Positions 55,814 to 62,278 of a DNA stretch of 64,000 nt are shown here, piece by piece. A program made the translations under genes and the position numbers. Within the stretch, counting starts at the first letter, position 1. The number at the start of each line of letters is the position of its first letter. The notes below the pieces were generated by a model that was given only the letters and a program-made list of their open reading frames with translations, did no database searches and was not told the origin of the DNA. Source of the stretch: Gammaproteobacteria bacterium (lineage in GTDB: Bacteria > Pseudomonadota > Gammaproteobacteria > Steroidobacterales > Rariloculaceae); NCBI GenBank assembly GCA_036381015.1, contig DASVDR010000009.1, positions 1 to 64,000 of the forward strand, in the 5' to 3' direction.

Positions 55814-56293
55814 ATGACCGATACCACTGTACCCGAGTCCTCTGAGACCGTCCGAGAGCCGGTCGATACCTCGTGGATCGACGCGGAGACCCGGTTCAAC
55901 GACGCGGCCGACGCGCTGAGTGTCCTCGCTGATCTGCTCGTGTGCACGGGCGGCAGCTATGCCGACATGCACAAGATCACGCCGACCCGTCTCGGCACGA
56001 TGATCGAGCAAAACCTGAGAGACCTGCGGGAAGCGTTCTCGCACGTGCTGAACGAGCGGCCCGAGCGCGCTATCGTTGAGGCCGAGAAACGCGAGACGCC
56101 CGCCGAGCCTCGCCGCCCGGCACTGGACTGCGAAGACGACCTGATCGCCGCCTCAACGCTCGTGCAGGCCATCTTCTGCGGCACCGACGGGGATCACGAT
56201 ATCCCGCTCATCGACGAGATCCCGACCATGTGCAACATGATTCACGCCCATCTCGACAACGTGAAGCGCAGGCTCGGGCTGAAGCGCGACTGA
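55814..56293 (+). CDS. hypothetical phage-element protein
   Basis: A 159-residue acidic, helical protein not recognised. It has no signal or membrane segment. Two similar parts stand out: ETRFNDAADALSVLADLLVC and CEDDLIAASTLVQAIFCGTD, each followed by Met-rich helices, which suggests an internal duplication. ATG at 55814 follows an AAGAGG-type site. Confidence 0.65.
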   Translation: MTDTTVPESSETVREPVDTSWIDAETRFNDAADALSVLADLLVCTGGSYADMHKITPTRLGTMIEQNLRDLREAFSHVLNERPERAIVEAEKRETPAEPRRPALDCEDDLIAASTLVQAIFCGTDGDHDIPLIDEIPTMCNMIHAHLDNVKRRLGLKRD

Positions 56294-56345
56294 TCCGGCC
56301 GCGAACGGGATACCCTTTCACAAAACGACACCGACGGGAGACGAT

Positions 56346-56564
56346 ATGTCATCACTAGATAGGTCAGATCTCGGATTAACAATCGAACAATACGAAGACT
56401 GCATTGATGTCGTTGCCGAGCTTCTTCTCAAGATGCGCGGCACCCTCATTGAGCGCATGAAATCTGGCGGACCGCGAACGGCGGGGTTCACACTCAGCGA
56501 ACGGCAGGCCGAGGCAGTCATCAACGACTACTGCGACTTCATGAGTCGGCGCGACGACGACTGA
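56346..56564 (+). CDS. hypothetical small phage-element protein
   Basis: A 72-residue acidic helical protein (IEQYEDCIDVVAELLLKMRG). Its DNA has clearly lower G+C than its neighbours, which suggests recent acquisition. GGGAG precedes the ATG. A terminator follows 25 bp later. Confidence 0.6.
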   Translation: MSSLDRSDLGLTIEQYEDCIDVVAELLLKMRGTLIERMKSGGPRTAGFTLSERQAEAVINDYCDFMSRRDDD

Positions 56565-56589
56565 CCGCTGCGCGCGCCCACACGCTTCG

Positions 56590-56618
56590 AGCCGGGCCTT
56601 CAGTGCCCGGCTTTTTTT
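56590..56618 (+). terminator. terminator of the rightward phage genes
   Basis: AGCCGGGC and GCCCGGCT form an 8-bp stem followed by seven T. It is a classic intrinsic terminator. Confidence 0.92.
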
Positions 56619-56646
56619 GCGCCAGAATTGAGCGGCGGGAAGGTCG

Positions 56647-56890
56647 GTGCAACAAACAATCCGGCATCGATGCCGGGTTGTTCTTCACCGGTAGCAGGAG
56701 GCCGATGAACAAACCCGTATCGATACGGGTTTGATTGGTGGTGACGCCCGTGAGCGGCGCGGGGCGGGCGGTGCAACAGCAGAAAAACGTGGCCAGGTTG
56801 GCCAGGTTTCAGCGGTAGCAGGAGGTGAGCGGCGGGCGGGGCGGGCGTCACCACGTCCCTCCAAAAACGGTTCCGATGAGGAACCGTTAA
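56647..56890 (+). repeat. duplicated micro-ORF/palindrome block
   Basis: Two units start 124 bp apart (56647 and 56771). Each has GTGCAACA, a 15-codon frame ending CGGTAG, and CAGGAGG just after. Palindromes differ: CCGGCATCGATGCCGG at 56661 and CAAACCCGTATC with its perfect inverse at 56710-56733, both centred on ATCGAT. A third stem, AACGGTTCC/GGAACCGTT, lies at 56866-56888. After each CAGGAGG a second short frame opens (56705-56734 and 56825-56890). GGTGACGCCCG (56740) recurs inverted at 56841. Nature unknown. Confidence 0.6.
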
Positions 56891-57131
56891 AAAAAGGTTC
56901 CGATGAGGAACCGTTTAGGGCGGAAAAGGGCGAAGCCGCCGCCGCTCGGCCTCGCTGATCACCTGCCCGGTCGCAGGGTCCAGCGGCAGGAATCGCACGC
57001 GCCCCCCGGAGGCCGCGGCCGCCTCCGGCTTTGCACGCTTCGCAGCACGCGTGATCCCAATCGTTGAACCCCGGCCGCGGCACCCAGCACGCGGTCCCGC
57101 CGCAGGCGAAGCACTCCCGCGGCGTCCTCAT
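56685..57131 (-). CDS. putative small zinc-ribbon protein, C-terminal part doubtful
   Basis: The frame starts in an ATGA overlap with the preceding gene. The first 40 residues, with CFACGGTAC and CCEAC, look like a real zinc ribbon. After about residue 75 the frame runs through two terminator hairpins (giving the repeat NGSSSEPF) and the repeat block, with no stop until 56685. Either the tail is translated repeat or the gene has lost its original end by repeat insertion. Confidence 0.45.
   Translation of the reverse strand: MRTPRECFACGGTACWVPRPGFNDWDHACCEACKAGGGRGLRGARAIPAAGPCDRAGDQRGRAAAASPFSALNGSSSEPFFNGSSSEPFLEGRGDARPARRSPPATAETWPTWPRFSAVAPPAPRRSRASPPIKPVSIRVCSSASCYR
56863..56888 (-). terminator. 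second leftward terminator
   Basis: On the minus strand AACGGTTCC, loop TCATC, GGAACCGTT, then a run of five T. The stem is perfect (9 bp). It backs up the terminator just before it. Confidence 0.8.
56889..56912 (-). terminator. first leftward terminator of the phage operon
   Basis: On the minus strand GGTTCC, loop TCATC, GGAACC, then seven T. Stem and loop are nearly identical to the next hairpin, so it is a tandem duplicate. Confidence 0.8.
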
Positions 57132-58189
57132 GACATGGAGTAGGTCGCTTGAAGCCCAACGCCGATGCCCTTGGAGCCGCTGGTCGTGAACGTGCCGTCA
57201 CCGGTGACGCGGCTACCCGACACTTGCAACAGCAGGAACGAGAACGTCCCATCGGGCTCGATGCGCATCCGGCCTGCGTAACCGCTGCCGTTGTCGATCA
57301 CCGGATGCACCACGAGCACCTGTGATTTCGTCGGCCGCAGCGGTGCAGGTATCCCAGACCAGTTGTTGAACGTCGATTCCGACGTCCCCACGATCGAGTT
57401 CGGGAATCGCAGCGTCACCGTCTCTCCGGTGCGCGTGAACTCGCAATCACCGCTCACCGTCCCGAAGAAATCGTCCGGGTCGCCCGTGACCGTGAACGTG
57501 TCCACCTCCGAGTTCGTGTCCGCGCTCGTGTTGTCGCCGGTCACGTCCGCGCGCGCGATCGAGCCGCGGGCCGGCACGCCGTCGATCTCGACGTGACGCA
57601 GCACGCCGAGGATGTGGTGCCTGCACTCCGGCCGATCTTGGATGACGCAGCCGGAGCCTTTCGTCGTCAGGTAGTAGGCGTTGAACAGCCAGGCGAGCCG
57701 CTTCACGTAGGTCCCGCCACGCGTCGGCCGGCCGTTCAGCTCGATGATTCGCGGATCGCTGCGCATCCTCGCGACCATCGCAGGATCCAGGGTGCAGAGC
57801 ACGATGTCCCCATCGCGCGCGGTGGCGTCGAGATCGAACCAGAGCCGCGCTCCGTCCGGCACGAGCGGCTCGAGGCACCGGCCACCCGCGACGCACTCGT
57901 AGAATCCGACCGTCGTCGCCGCGGGATCACGCAGAGTGAACCCCTCGCGAACGAGACGCGACCAACGCCATGCCCAGTAACGCCCCCGGCCCTCGTTCGA
58001 CATGCGGACGAGCGCGCGGAGATGGCGTTGATCGTGCGCGACGCGCCGCTGCCAGTTCAGCCTTTCCGCGGCTTCCTCCGGCGTGTACGTCGTCTTCGGC
58101 GGCCCCCACCGGACCAACGGCGGCGGCTCGGCCAGGCGGCCGGGGTCGAATGCGGGGGATTCCTGCAATGCTTTTGCGGTCGCGCTCAT
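57128..58189 (-). CDS. S24-like domain protein with tail-fibre-like C-terminus
   Basis: A 353-residue protein. Around residue 95 the segment YECVAGGRCLEPLVPDG matches the LexA/S24 loop, but Cys105 replaces the nucleophilic Ser; YVKRL keeps the Lys (163). DGDIVL between them also fits. The last 110 residues, ending TTSGSKGIGVGLQATYSMS, resemble C-terminal domains of phage tail fibres, with a GTSESTFNNWSG block. ATG 58189 overlaps the upstream stop (ATGA) and has GGAGA before it. It may be a receptor-binding or adaptor protein with a self-cleaving domain. Confidence 0.65.
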   Translation of the reverse strand: MSATAKALQESPAFDPGRLAEPPPLVRWGPPKTTYTPEEAAERLNWQRRVAHDQRHLRALVRMSNEGRGRYWAWRWSRLVREGFTLRDPAATTVGFYECVAGGRCLEPLVPDGARLWFDLDATARDGDIVLCTLDPAMVARMRSDPRIIELNGRPTRGGTYVKRLAWLFNAYYLTTKGSGCVIQDRPECRHHILGVLRHVEIDGVPARGSIARADVTGDNTSADTNSEVDTFTVTGDPDDFFGTVSGDCEFTRTGETVTLRFPNSIVGTSESTFNNWSGIPAPLRPTKSQVLVVHPVIDNGSGYAGRMRIEPDGTFSFLLLQVSGSRVTGDGTFTTSGSKGIGVGLQATYSMS

Positions 58190-58830
58190 ACTTGTCTCCA
58201 CGGCTCCAAGTTGAGCAACGCCTGGCGCTCGCGCTCTGTCTGGAATGCTTGACCCTCACGCGCGCTCGCGATACCGCCGCGCGAGAGGCTATTGATGAAC
58301 GTCGAGGCCGTGTCGCCCGGCTCGAACACCTGATGGTCGATCCACCGGACCGGCGGCGCGTTCGCCTTCTGTAGGTCCGCGTCGCCGGTGACGGAGATGA
58401 CGGCCGGCTGCCCCTCCTGGCGCTTCGACTCCGCGGCGACCATGACGCCGTTGAAAATCACTTCGAAATCGGAGGCCACGGCCGACTCGTCGTCCGTCAG
58501 GAAGCCGAGCCAGATTTTCATCTTGCGGCCGAGGAAGGCGCGGCGGTCCGCGATGAGTTGCTGCACCACGCCCTCGGTGCCGTCGAGCTCGCCGGCCGAG
58601 AACGTCACGGTGACGGGCCCGCCGATCCCCAGGTCCTCGGAGATGTCGGAGACGTCGACCGCGCCCTCGGCCTCGACGAAGACGAAGCCGTCCATGTCGG
58701 GATCGCCGGTGCCGACGGGGGCGAACGCACCGGGGCCGGTGTAGCCGCGCAGCGGCGCTCCTGCGATGTCGAGCAGTCCCCAAAACACGGGGCGCACGAC
58801 CGGGCCGGTCAAGTGGTCCTCAAGTGCCAA
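58186..58830 (-). CDS. tail-tip-like protein (DUF2163-type)
   Basis: A 214-residue beta-rich protein starting LALEDHLTGPVVRPVFWGLL. It fits the layout of small siphophage tail-tip proteins: FVEAEGAVDVSDISEDLGIG, KMKIWLGFLTD and a PAVISVTGDADLQKANAPPV segment. The start is TTG at 58830, chosen because AAGGAG lies just upstream and homology begins at once. It overlaps the preceding gene by 11 bases. The family name is a tentative call. Confidence 0.65.
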   Translation of the reverse strand: MALEDHLTGPVVRPVFWGLLDIAGAPLRGYTGPGAFAPVGTGDPDMDGFVFVEAEGAVDVSDISEDLGIGGPVTVTFSAGELDGTEGVVQQLIADRRAFLGRKMKIWLGFLTDDESAVASDFEVIFNGVMVAAESKRQEGQPAVISVTGDADLQKANAPPVRWIDHQVFEPGDTASTFINSLSRGGIASAREGQAFQTERERQALLNLEPWRQV

Positions 58831-59170
58831 GATGATTCTCCTTTCGGTCGTGGAGCAGCGCCTCTGGCAGCGTCGTCTCACCGAAGGCAAACACCCCGAG
58901 CGCATTCGGATCGGCGAAGGCGCGGCCGCGGGAGTTGGCGCCGGTGTCCTCGAGCGACTTCGGCTTGTCGGGCATGCTGCCGATCGCAATCAGCCCGAGG
59001 CCCGCCTGCGCGATCAGCCCGAGCGAGATCGCTCCGCCCGCGAGGAACGGCGTCGTCACGGCCGCGACGAGGCCGGCACCGCCCGCGACGAGTGTTCCGA
59101 CGCCAAAGGTGAAGAAGCCGAGCGCAGCGATCCCGACAATGGTCGCGATCTTCTTGAAGGTCTTGCCCAT
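58820..59170 (-). CDS. phage tail-associated membrane-like protein
   Basis: A 116-residue protein with an N-terminal MGKTFKKIATIVGIAALGFF and a long Gly/Ala/Leu stretch of two to three hydrophobic segments, then PDKPKSLEDTGANSRGRAFA. Similar proteins sit among tail-tip genes of siphophages. It starts directly after the previous stop (TGAATG) and overlaps the next gene by 11 bases. Confidence 0.65.
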   Translation of the reverse strand: MGKTFKKIATIVGIAALGFFTFGVGTLVAGGAGLVAAVTTPFLAGGAISLGLIAQAGLGLIAIGSMPDKPKSLEDTGANSRGRAFADPNALGVFAFGETTLPEALLHDRKENHLGT

Positions 59171-59782
59171 TCATATCCTCCACGGGTGAGTGAGATTGTT
59201 AGCCCATGCATGCATGAAGCGACGCGCCTTGCTCGCTGTGCCGTAGGCCGGCACGCCGTCGAGCTCGAGCGCGACGCACACCCCGAGCACACGGCCGACG
59301 TCCTCGAGCCGAAATCCGTATTGCCTGCACGTCACCCAGAGCCGGCCGCCGCCATGTCGCAGCACCTTCAACGCGAGGTTCGTGAATTTGCCGTCCGCCG
59401 CATAACGTCGTATCCACGAGTCGCGAACCTCGGGCGCCTCGCTCTCGAACCCGTTCACGATTCGTCGCGCGAAGTCGTCGTGCCAGCGGATCAGCACGAG
59501 GTCAGCATCGTCCGCAGCGATCGAAGGATCGAACACAGCGAACGCGCTCGCCTCCGTCGGGATCAAGGGCGAGAGAGAGTCGCCGCCCTCCACGCCCCGG
59601 GCGACGATCAGTCCCGCGCGATCGTAGGCCGGGCGGCGAATCCTGAAGCGCGGCGCGAATCGCTCGAACTCGAGCGGCGCATAGCGAGGCGAGTACAGGG
59701 CCTCGGGCCGCGGCGGAAGCGGCTCGGCCGGCGCCGGGAACTTGCGAAGAATGTCGCCGGCATGGTCGCGGATCGCGATCAC
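59171..59782 (-). CDS. S24/LexA-like domain protein in the structural cluster
   Basis: A 203-residue protein. EGGDSLSPLIPT at residues 65-76 has the LexA-type Ser (69), and NLALKVLRHGGGRLWVTCRQ has a Lys (139) where LexA has VKRL. There is no N-terminal HTH, unlike repressors. The distal part (LGVCVALELDGVPAYG) is shared with the protein at 57128 (LGVLRHVEIDGVPARG), so the two are paralogues. GTG 59782 lies in a GTGA overlap with the small HTH gene before it. Confidence 0.6.
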   Translation of the reverse strand: MIAIRDHAGDILRKFPAPAEPLPPRPEALYSPRYAPLEFERFAPRFRIRRPAYDRAGLIVARGVEGGDSLSPLIPTEASAFAVFDPSIAADDADLVLIRWHDDFARRIVNGFESEAPEVRDSWIRRYAADGKFTNLALKVLRHGGGRLWVTCRQYGFRLEDVGRVLGVCVALELDGVPAYGTASKARRFMHAWANNLTHPWRI

Positions 59783-59925
59783 CTCGCCTGCTCCGTCGGT
59801 TGGGAGCGCTCGAGCAGCGCCCGCACGGCGCGCTCGTGAACGCGCAGCGCCTGCGCGATGTCGCGCACCGTGAGGCCGGCGCGGGCAAGGTCGACGACGG
59901 CGCGGAGACGGGCGAGCTCGGTCAC
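59779..59925 (-). CDS. 48-residue HTH-like protein
   Basis: A short frame: LRAVVDLARAGLTVRDIAQA followed by LRVHERAVRALLERS forms a plausible helix-turn-helix. Start and stop each lie in GTGA overlaps with neighbours. It may bind the palindromes just upstream. Confidence 0.55.
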   Translation of the reverse strand: MTELARLRAVVDLARAGLTVRDIAQALRVHERAVRALLERSQPTEQAR

Positions 59926-59966
59926 TTCACGGCTCCGTTAACGTTACAACAGGTTTTTTCGGTCAC
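59922..59966 (-). CDS. 14-residue micro-ORF
   Basis: GTG start overlaps the preceding micro-ORF stop, and its own stop overlaps the HTH start (GTGA both times). It spans one 41-bp repeat unit. It may serve only to carry translation to the next gene. Confidence 0.35.
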   Translation of the reverse strand: MTEKTCCNVNGAVK

Positions 59967-60010
59967 TTCAGCGCTTCCGTTAACGTTAAAACAGGTTTTT
60001 TGAAGTGCAC
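59963..60010 (-). CDS. 15-residue micro-ORF
   Basis: GTG at 60010; spans the other 41-bp repeat unit and ends in GTGA. It is similar to its neighbour only at DNA level because the frames differ. Confidence 0.35.
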   Translation of the reverse strand: MHFKKPVLTLTEALK

Positions 60011-60148
60011 GCACAAATTACCGGCCCCCTCGCGATCCCCGATTAACGTTAACGGAGACTTTCGAGTACCCCGAAGGTGCCGGCCGCGTGGTGCCAAAGG
60101 AGGCGAAACACCACGCGGCCGACTACTCGGCGGACCGAATCGCCGAGA

Positions 60149-61411
60149 TTACGAAAGCGCGATGCCCTCCATCGTGACGAACGAGTCCTCGCGCGCCGGC
60201 TGGAAGTCGACGCGGGCGTAGACGAGGATCGCGACCTGCAGGTTGTCGCCGAGGAAGCGCTCGCGCAGCGGAATCACTCGGATGTCCTGGCGCACGCCAT
60301 AGAGCAGATCGGACCACATCGCCTGGAACGCTGTCGTCGTGTCCGGCGTTCCGGTGGCGACCGGCACGCTCGTCGTGACGAGCATCGGCTGCGTGAGCGC
60401 CGCGGGCTTCACGAGCGGTGTGTTGTCCGACGTGAGCCCCGTCTTGAGCTTCGCGAGATCGGCCCACAGCCGCGGGTGAATGATCGAGGCGCCAATGCCG
60501 TCGAGCGGCACGTTGTCCTGCAACAGCGCGCTGATACCGTCCACGAAGAAGTCGTAATTCGTCGGCGCGCCGATCGCGGTCACGGTGTTGCGGCCGGCGA
60601 AGTTCGCGACGCCCATTGGGTTGTTTCCGGAGCCGTCGCCGATGAGGCCCGCCTGGTCGATCGCCACCGCCATGCTCTGCGTGAGCGCCCGCGTGATCGC
60701 CTCCTCGACGTTGACGGAGTCCTGCGCGAGCTCGAGCGAGAGCTTCGTCAAGCCGACGATCGTCTTGCTCGTCAGCGTCACCGCGTCGAAGGTCGGGTCA
60801 CTGTCAGCGATCGACGCATTCTCCGCGTGCCAACTGACGGTCGGGTCGCCGGTGATCTTCGCGATTTGCAGCGTCTTCGTCGTCATCGGCACCATGCGGG
60901 CGCCGGCCTGTGAGAGCACCATGCGCTCGCGCAGCCGGTCGATGAACTCGCGCGCGAGCTCCTCGGGCACCGTGTAGCCGCCGGCAGAATCGGGCGACGT
61001 CGCGAGATCGTTGTGGAACTCGGCCCAATCATCAGCGCGCTTCCCCGTCAGAAGGCCCCGCATCCACCGCCCGAACGAGGCGCCGGACGTGCGCGGCTGC
61101 CACCGCTCGCCGTGCGACAGCAGCCGGATCGGCTCGCCGGTCTCGGTGTTGATCCACGTCTCGCCGTGCGTCGACGGCGCCGTGCCGTCAGGCGTCGAGG
61201 GATTCGCCGCGAAGTGCCGATCGGCCTGAGTGTCGAGCAACCGCTGCTCGCGCGCGATCTCCTGATCGAGCGCCTCGATCTCGGCGATGCCGTCGTCGTA
61301 GCGCTTCTGATGCTCCTCCGTCCACTTCTTGCCCGAGTGCGTGTCGAGCAGCTTGCGCAAGTCCGCCGCGATCGTGTTTCGGCGCTCGCGCTTGTCCTGA
61401 ATCGAAAGCAT
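60149..61411 (-). CDS. HK97-type major capsid protein
   Basis: A 420-residue protein. Residues 1-110 are a charged coiled coil (EIEALDQEIAREQRLLDTQA) like the delta domain that acts as scaffold. The capsid fold follows: TSPDSAGGYTVPEELAREFI, LSLELAQDSVNVEEAITRAL, LIGDGSGNNPMGVANFAG. ATG at 61411 follows AAGGA. No separate maturation protease is visible. It is the clearest structural gene of the element. Confidence 0.9.
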   Translation of the reverse strand: MLSIQDKRERRNTIAADLRKLLDTHSGKKWTEEHQKRYDDGIAEIEALDQEIAREQRLLDTQADRHFAANPSTPDGTAPSTHGETWINTETGEPIRLLSHGERWQPRTSGASFGRWMRGLLTGKRADDWAEFHNDLATSPDSAGGYTVPEELAREFIDRLRERMVLSQAGARMVPMTTKTLQIAKITGDPTVSWHAENASIADSDPTFDAVTLTSKTIVGLTKLSLELAQDSVNVEEAITRALTQSMAVAIDQAGLIGDGSGNNPMGVANFAGRNTVTAIGAPTNYDFFVDGISALLQDNVPLDGIGASIIHPRLWADLAKLKTGLTSDNTPLVKPAALTQPMLVTTSVPVATGTPDTTTAFQAMWSDLLYGVRQDIRVIPLRERFLGDNLQVAILVYARVDFQPAREDSFVTMEGIALS

Positions 61412-61440
61412 TGCCGGAATCCTTGAGTGTGCTAACGAAG

Positions 61441-61761
61441 TCACGACAGTACGCGAGCGTCGAGCGAATATCCGCAGTTTGCCGCCACTCTTTCGGCCTC
61501 TCTTTGCGCCCCGGTTTCCAGCGCCTCCAGCTCGAGGCGAAGTTGCTTCAACCGCCATGAGAACAGGCGCACGTTCTCCCGATCGCGCCTGATCTCTGCC
61601 ACCTTCAACTGCCGCTCGACGTGCTCGATCGCACCGCGGAGCTTGAAGACGCGATGCCGGCGCCGCTTCTCGGCGTGCTTGCACCTGTCCGAGCAATAGA
61701 CGCGATTCGGCCGGCCCTCGAAAGGCCTGCCGCAGTAGAGGCAGTCGCGCGGGACGTTCAA
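61441..61761 (-). CDS. zinc-ribbon phage protein
   Basis: A 106-residue protein. CLYCGRPFEGRPNRVYCSDR followed by CKHAEKRRRHR gives a four-Cys zinc ribbon, and a long charged helix follows. It is likely to bind nucleic acid. It overlaps the preceding gene by four bases and ends 29 bp before the capsid gene. Confidence 0.7.
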   Translation of the reverse strand: MNVPRDCLYCGRPFEGRPNRVYCSDRCKHAEKRRRHRVFKLRGAIEHVERQLKVAEIRRDRENVRLFSWRLKQLRLELEALETGAQREAERVAANCGYSLDARVLS

Positions 61762-62048
61762 TGGAGTTGCCGCCCCTTGCGCCGGAGCTCCGTCACGACG
61801 GCCTGAAACGCCGCCTCGGGTGAGGCGTCCGCCGGCAGCACGAGATCGGGCAGCGCCACGAACAGGAGCGGCGCCGCGACGCCTACGGGCACGTGGGTGA
61901 CGCCACGCAACTTGATGCCGGTCTCGAGCAGCTCCACGACGAAAAGCCGCGCCATCTCGTCCACGATCATGCCGGCGCCGCGGTAGCCCTCTTTGCGAGC
62001 GCGATCAAGCGCCAGTGCGGCGGCCGCCCCGATTTCTGGTAATTGCAT
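61758..62048 (-). CDS. hypothetical phage-element protein
   Basis: A 96-residue protein with GAAAALALDRARKEGYRGAG and a LLFVALPDLVLPADASPEAA stretch. I do not recognise it. GGAGG precedes the ATG at 62048. It overlaps the zinc-ribbon gene by four bases. Confidence 0.6.
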   Translation of the reverse strand: MQLPEIGAAAALALDRARKEGYRGAGMIVDEMARLFVVELLETGIKLRGVTHVPVGVAAPLLFVALPDLVLPADASPEAAFQAVVTELRRKGRQLH

Positions 62049-62187
62049 CTCGCCTCCATTGCATTACGTGCCATTCAAAACGCCACCAGGCGAACTGCGC
62101 CCAGCCGCACAACCACGCCGCCCAGCGCCAGCGGTGCCGGTGCCGCACGTAGTCGCTGCACGTCCACTCGACGCGTAACTTCCTCAC
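62005..62187 (-). CDS. Trp-rich small protein
   Basis: A 60-residue frame with ten Trp (for example HRWRWAAWLCGWAQFAWWRF). GTG 62187 lies in a GTGA overlap with the membrane peptide before it. It overlaps the next gene by 44 bases, which is long and lowers confidence. Confidence 0.4.
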   Translation of the reverse strand: MRKLRVEWTCSDYVRHRHRWRWAAWLCGWAQFAWWRFEWHVMQWRRDAITRNRGGRRTGA

Positions 62188-62267
62188 GACAGCACCACGG
62201 CCGCGGCCGTCAGCACGATCGGCGCGAGCAGCTCGGCGAGGGCGGCGAGGCGGAGTAACGTCATCAT
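62184..62267 (-). CDS. 27-residue membrane peptide
   Basis: MMTLLRLAALAELLAPIVLT and a short tail form one hydrophobic helix. It starts 11 bp after the replication gene stop and ends in a GTGA overlap. It may be a holin-like or toxin-like peptide; no homology is claimed. Confidence 0.4.
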   Translation of the reverse strand: MMTLLRLAALAELLAPIVLTAAAVVLS

Positions 62268-62278
62268 TCGGTCAGTCC

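Larger units (their letters stand above)
59920..60055. repeat. 41-bp tandem repeat with GTTAACGTTA palindromes
   Basis: Two near-identical units (59920-59960 and 59961-60002) run from GGTCACTTCA to GGTTTTTT. Each contains CCGTTAACGTTA (59935, 59977). A third, inverted copy (TAACGTTAACGG) lies at 60044-60055. The spacing suggests operator sites. The DNA is A+T-richer than its surroundings. Confidence 0.75.

Noticed and set aside
56640-56920. Retron msr-msd or diversity-generating repeat
   Set aside because: No reverse transcriptase gene is present in the window and the repeats do not pair as template and variable regions.
59502-59888. Minus-strand frame overlapping the S24-like gene
   Set aside because: Another frame on the same strand holds the coupled HTH and S24-like genes with proper overlaps; this one is Arg/Ser-rich shadow.
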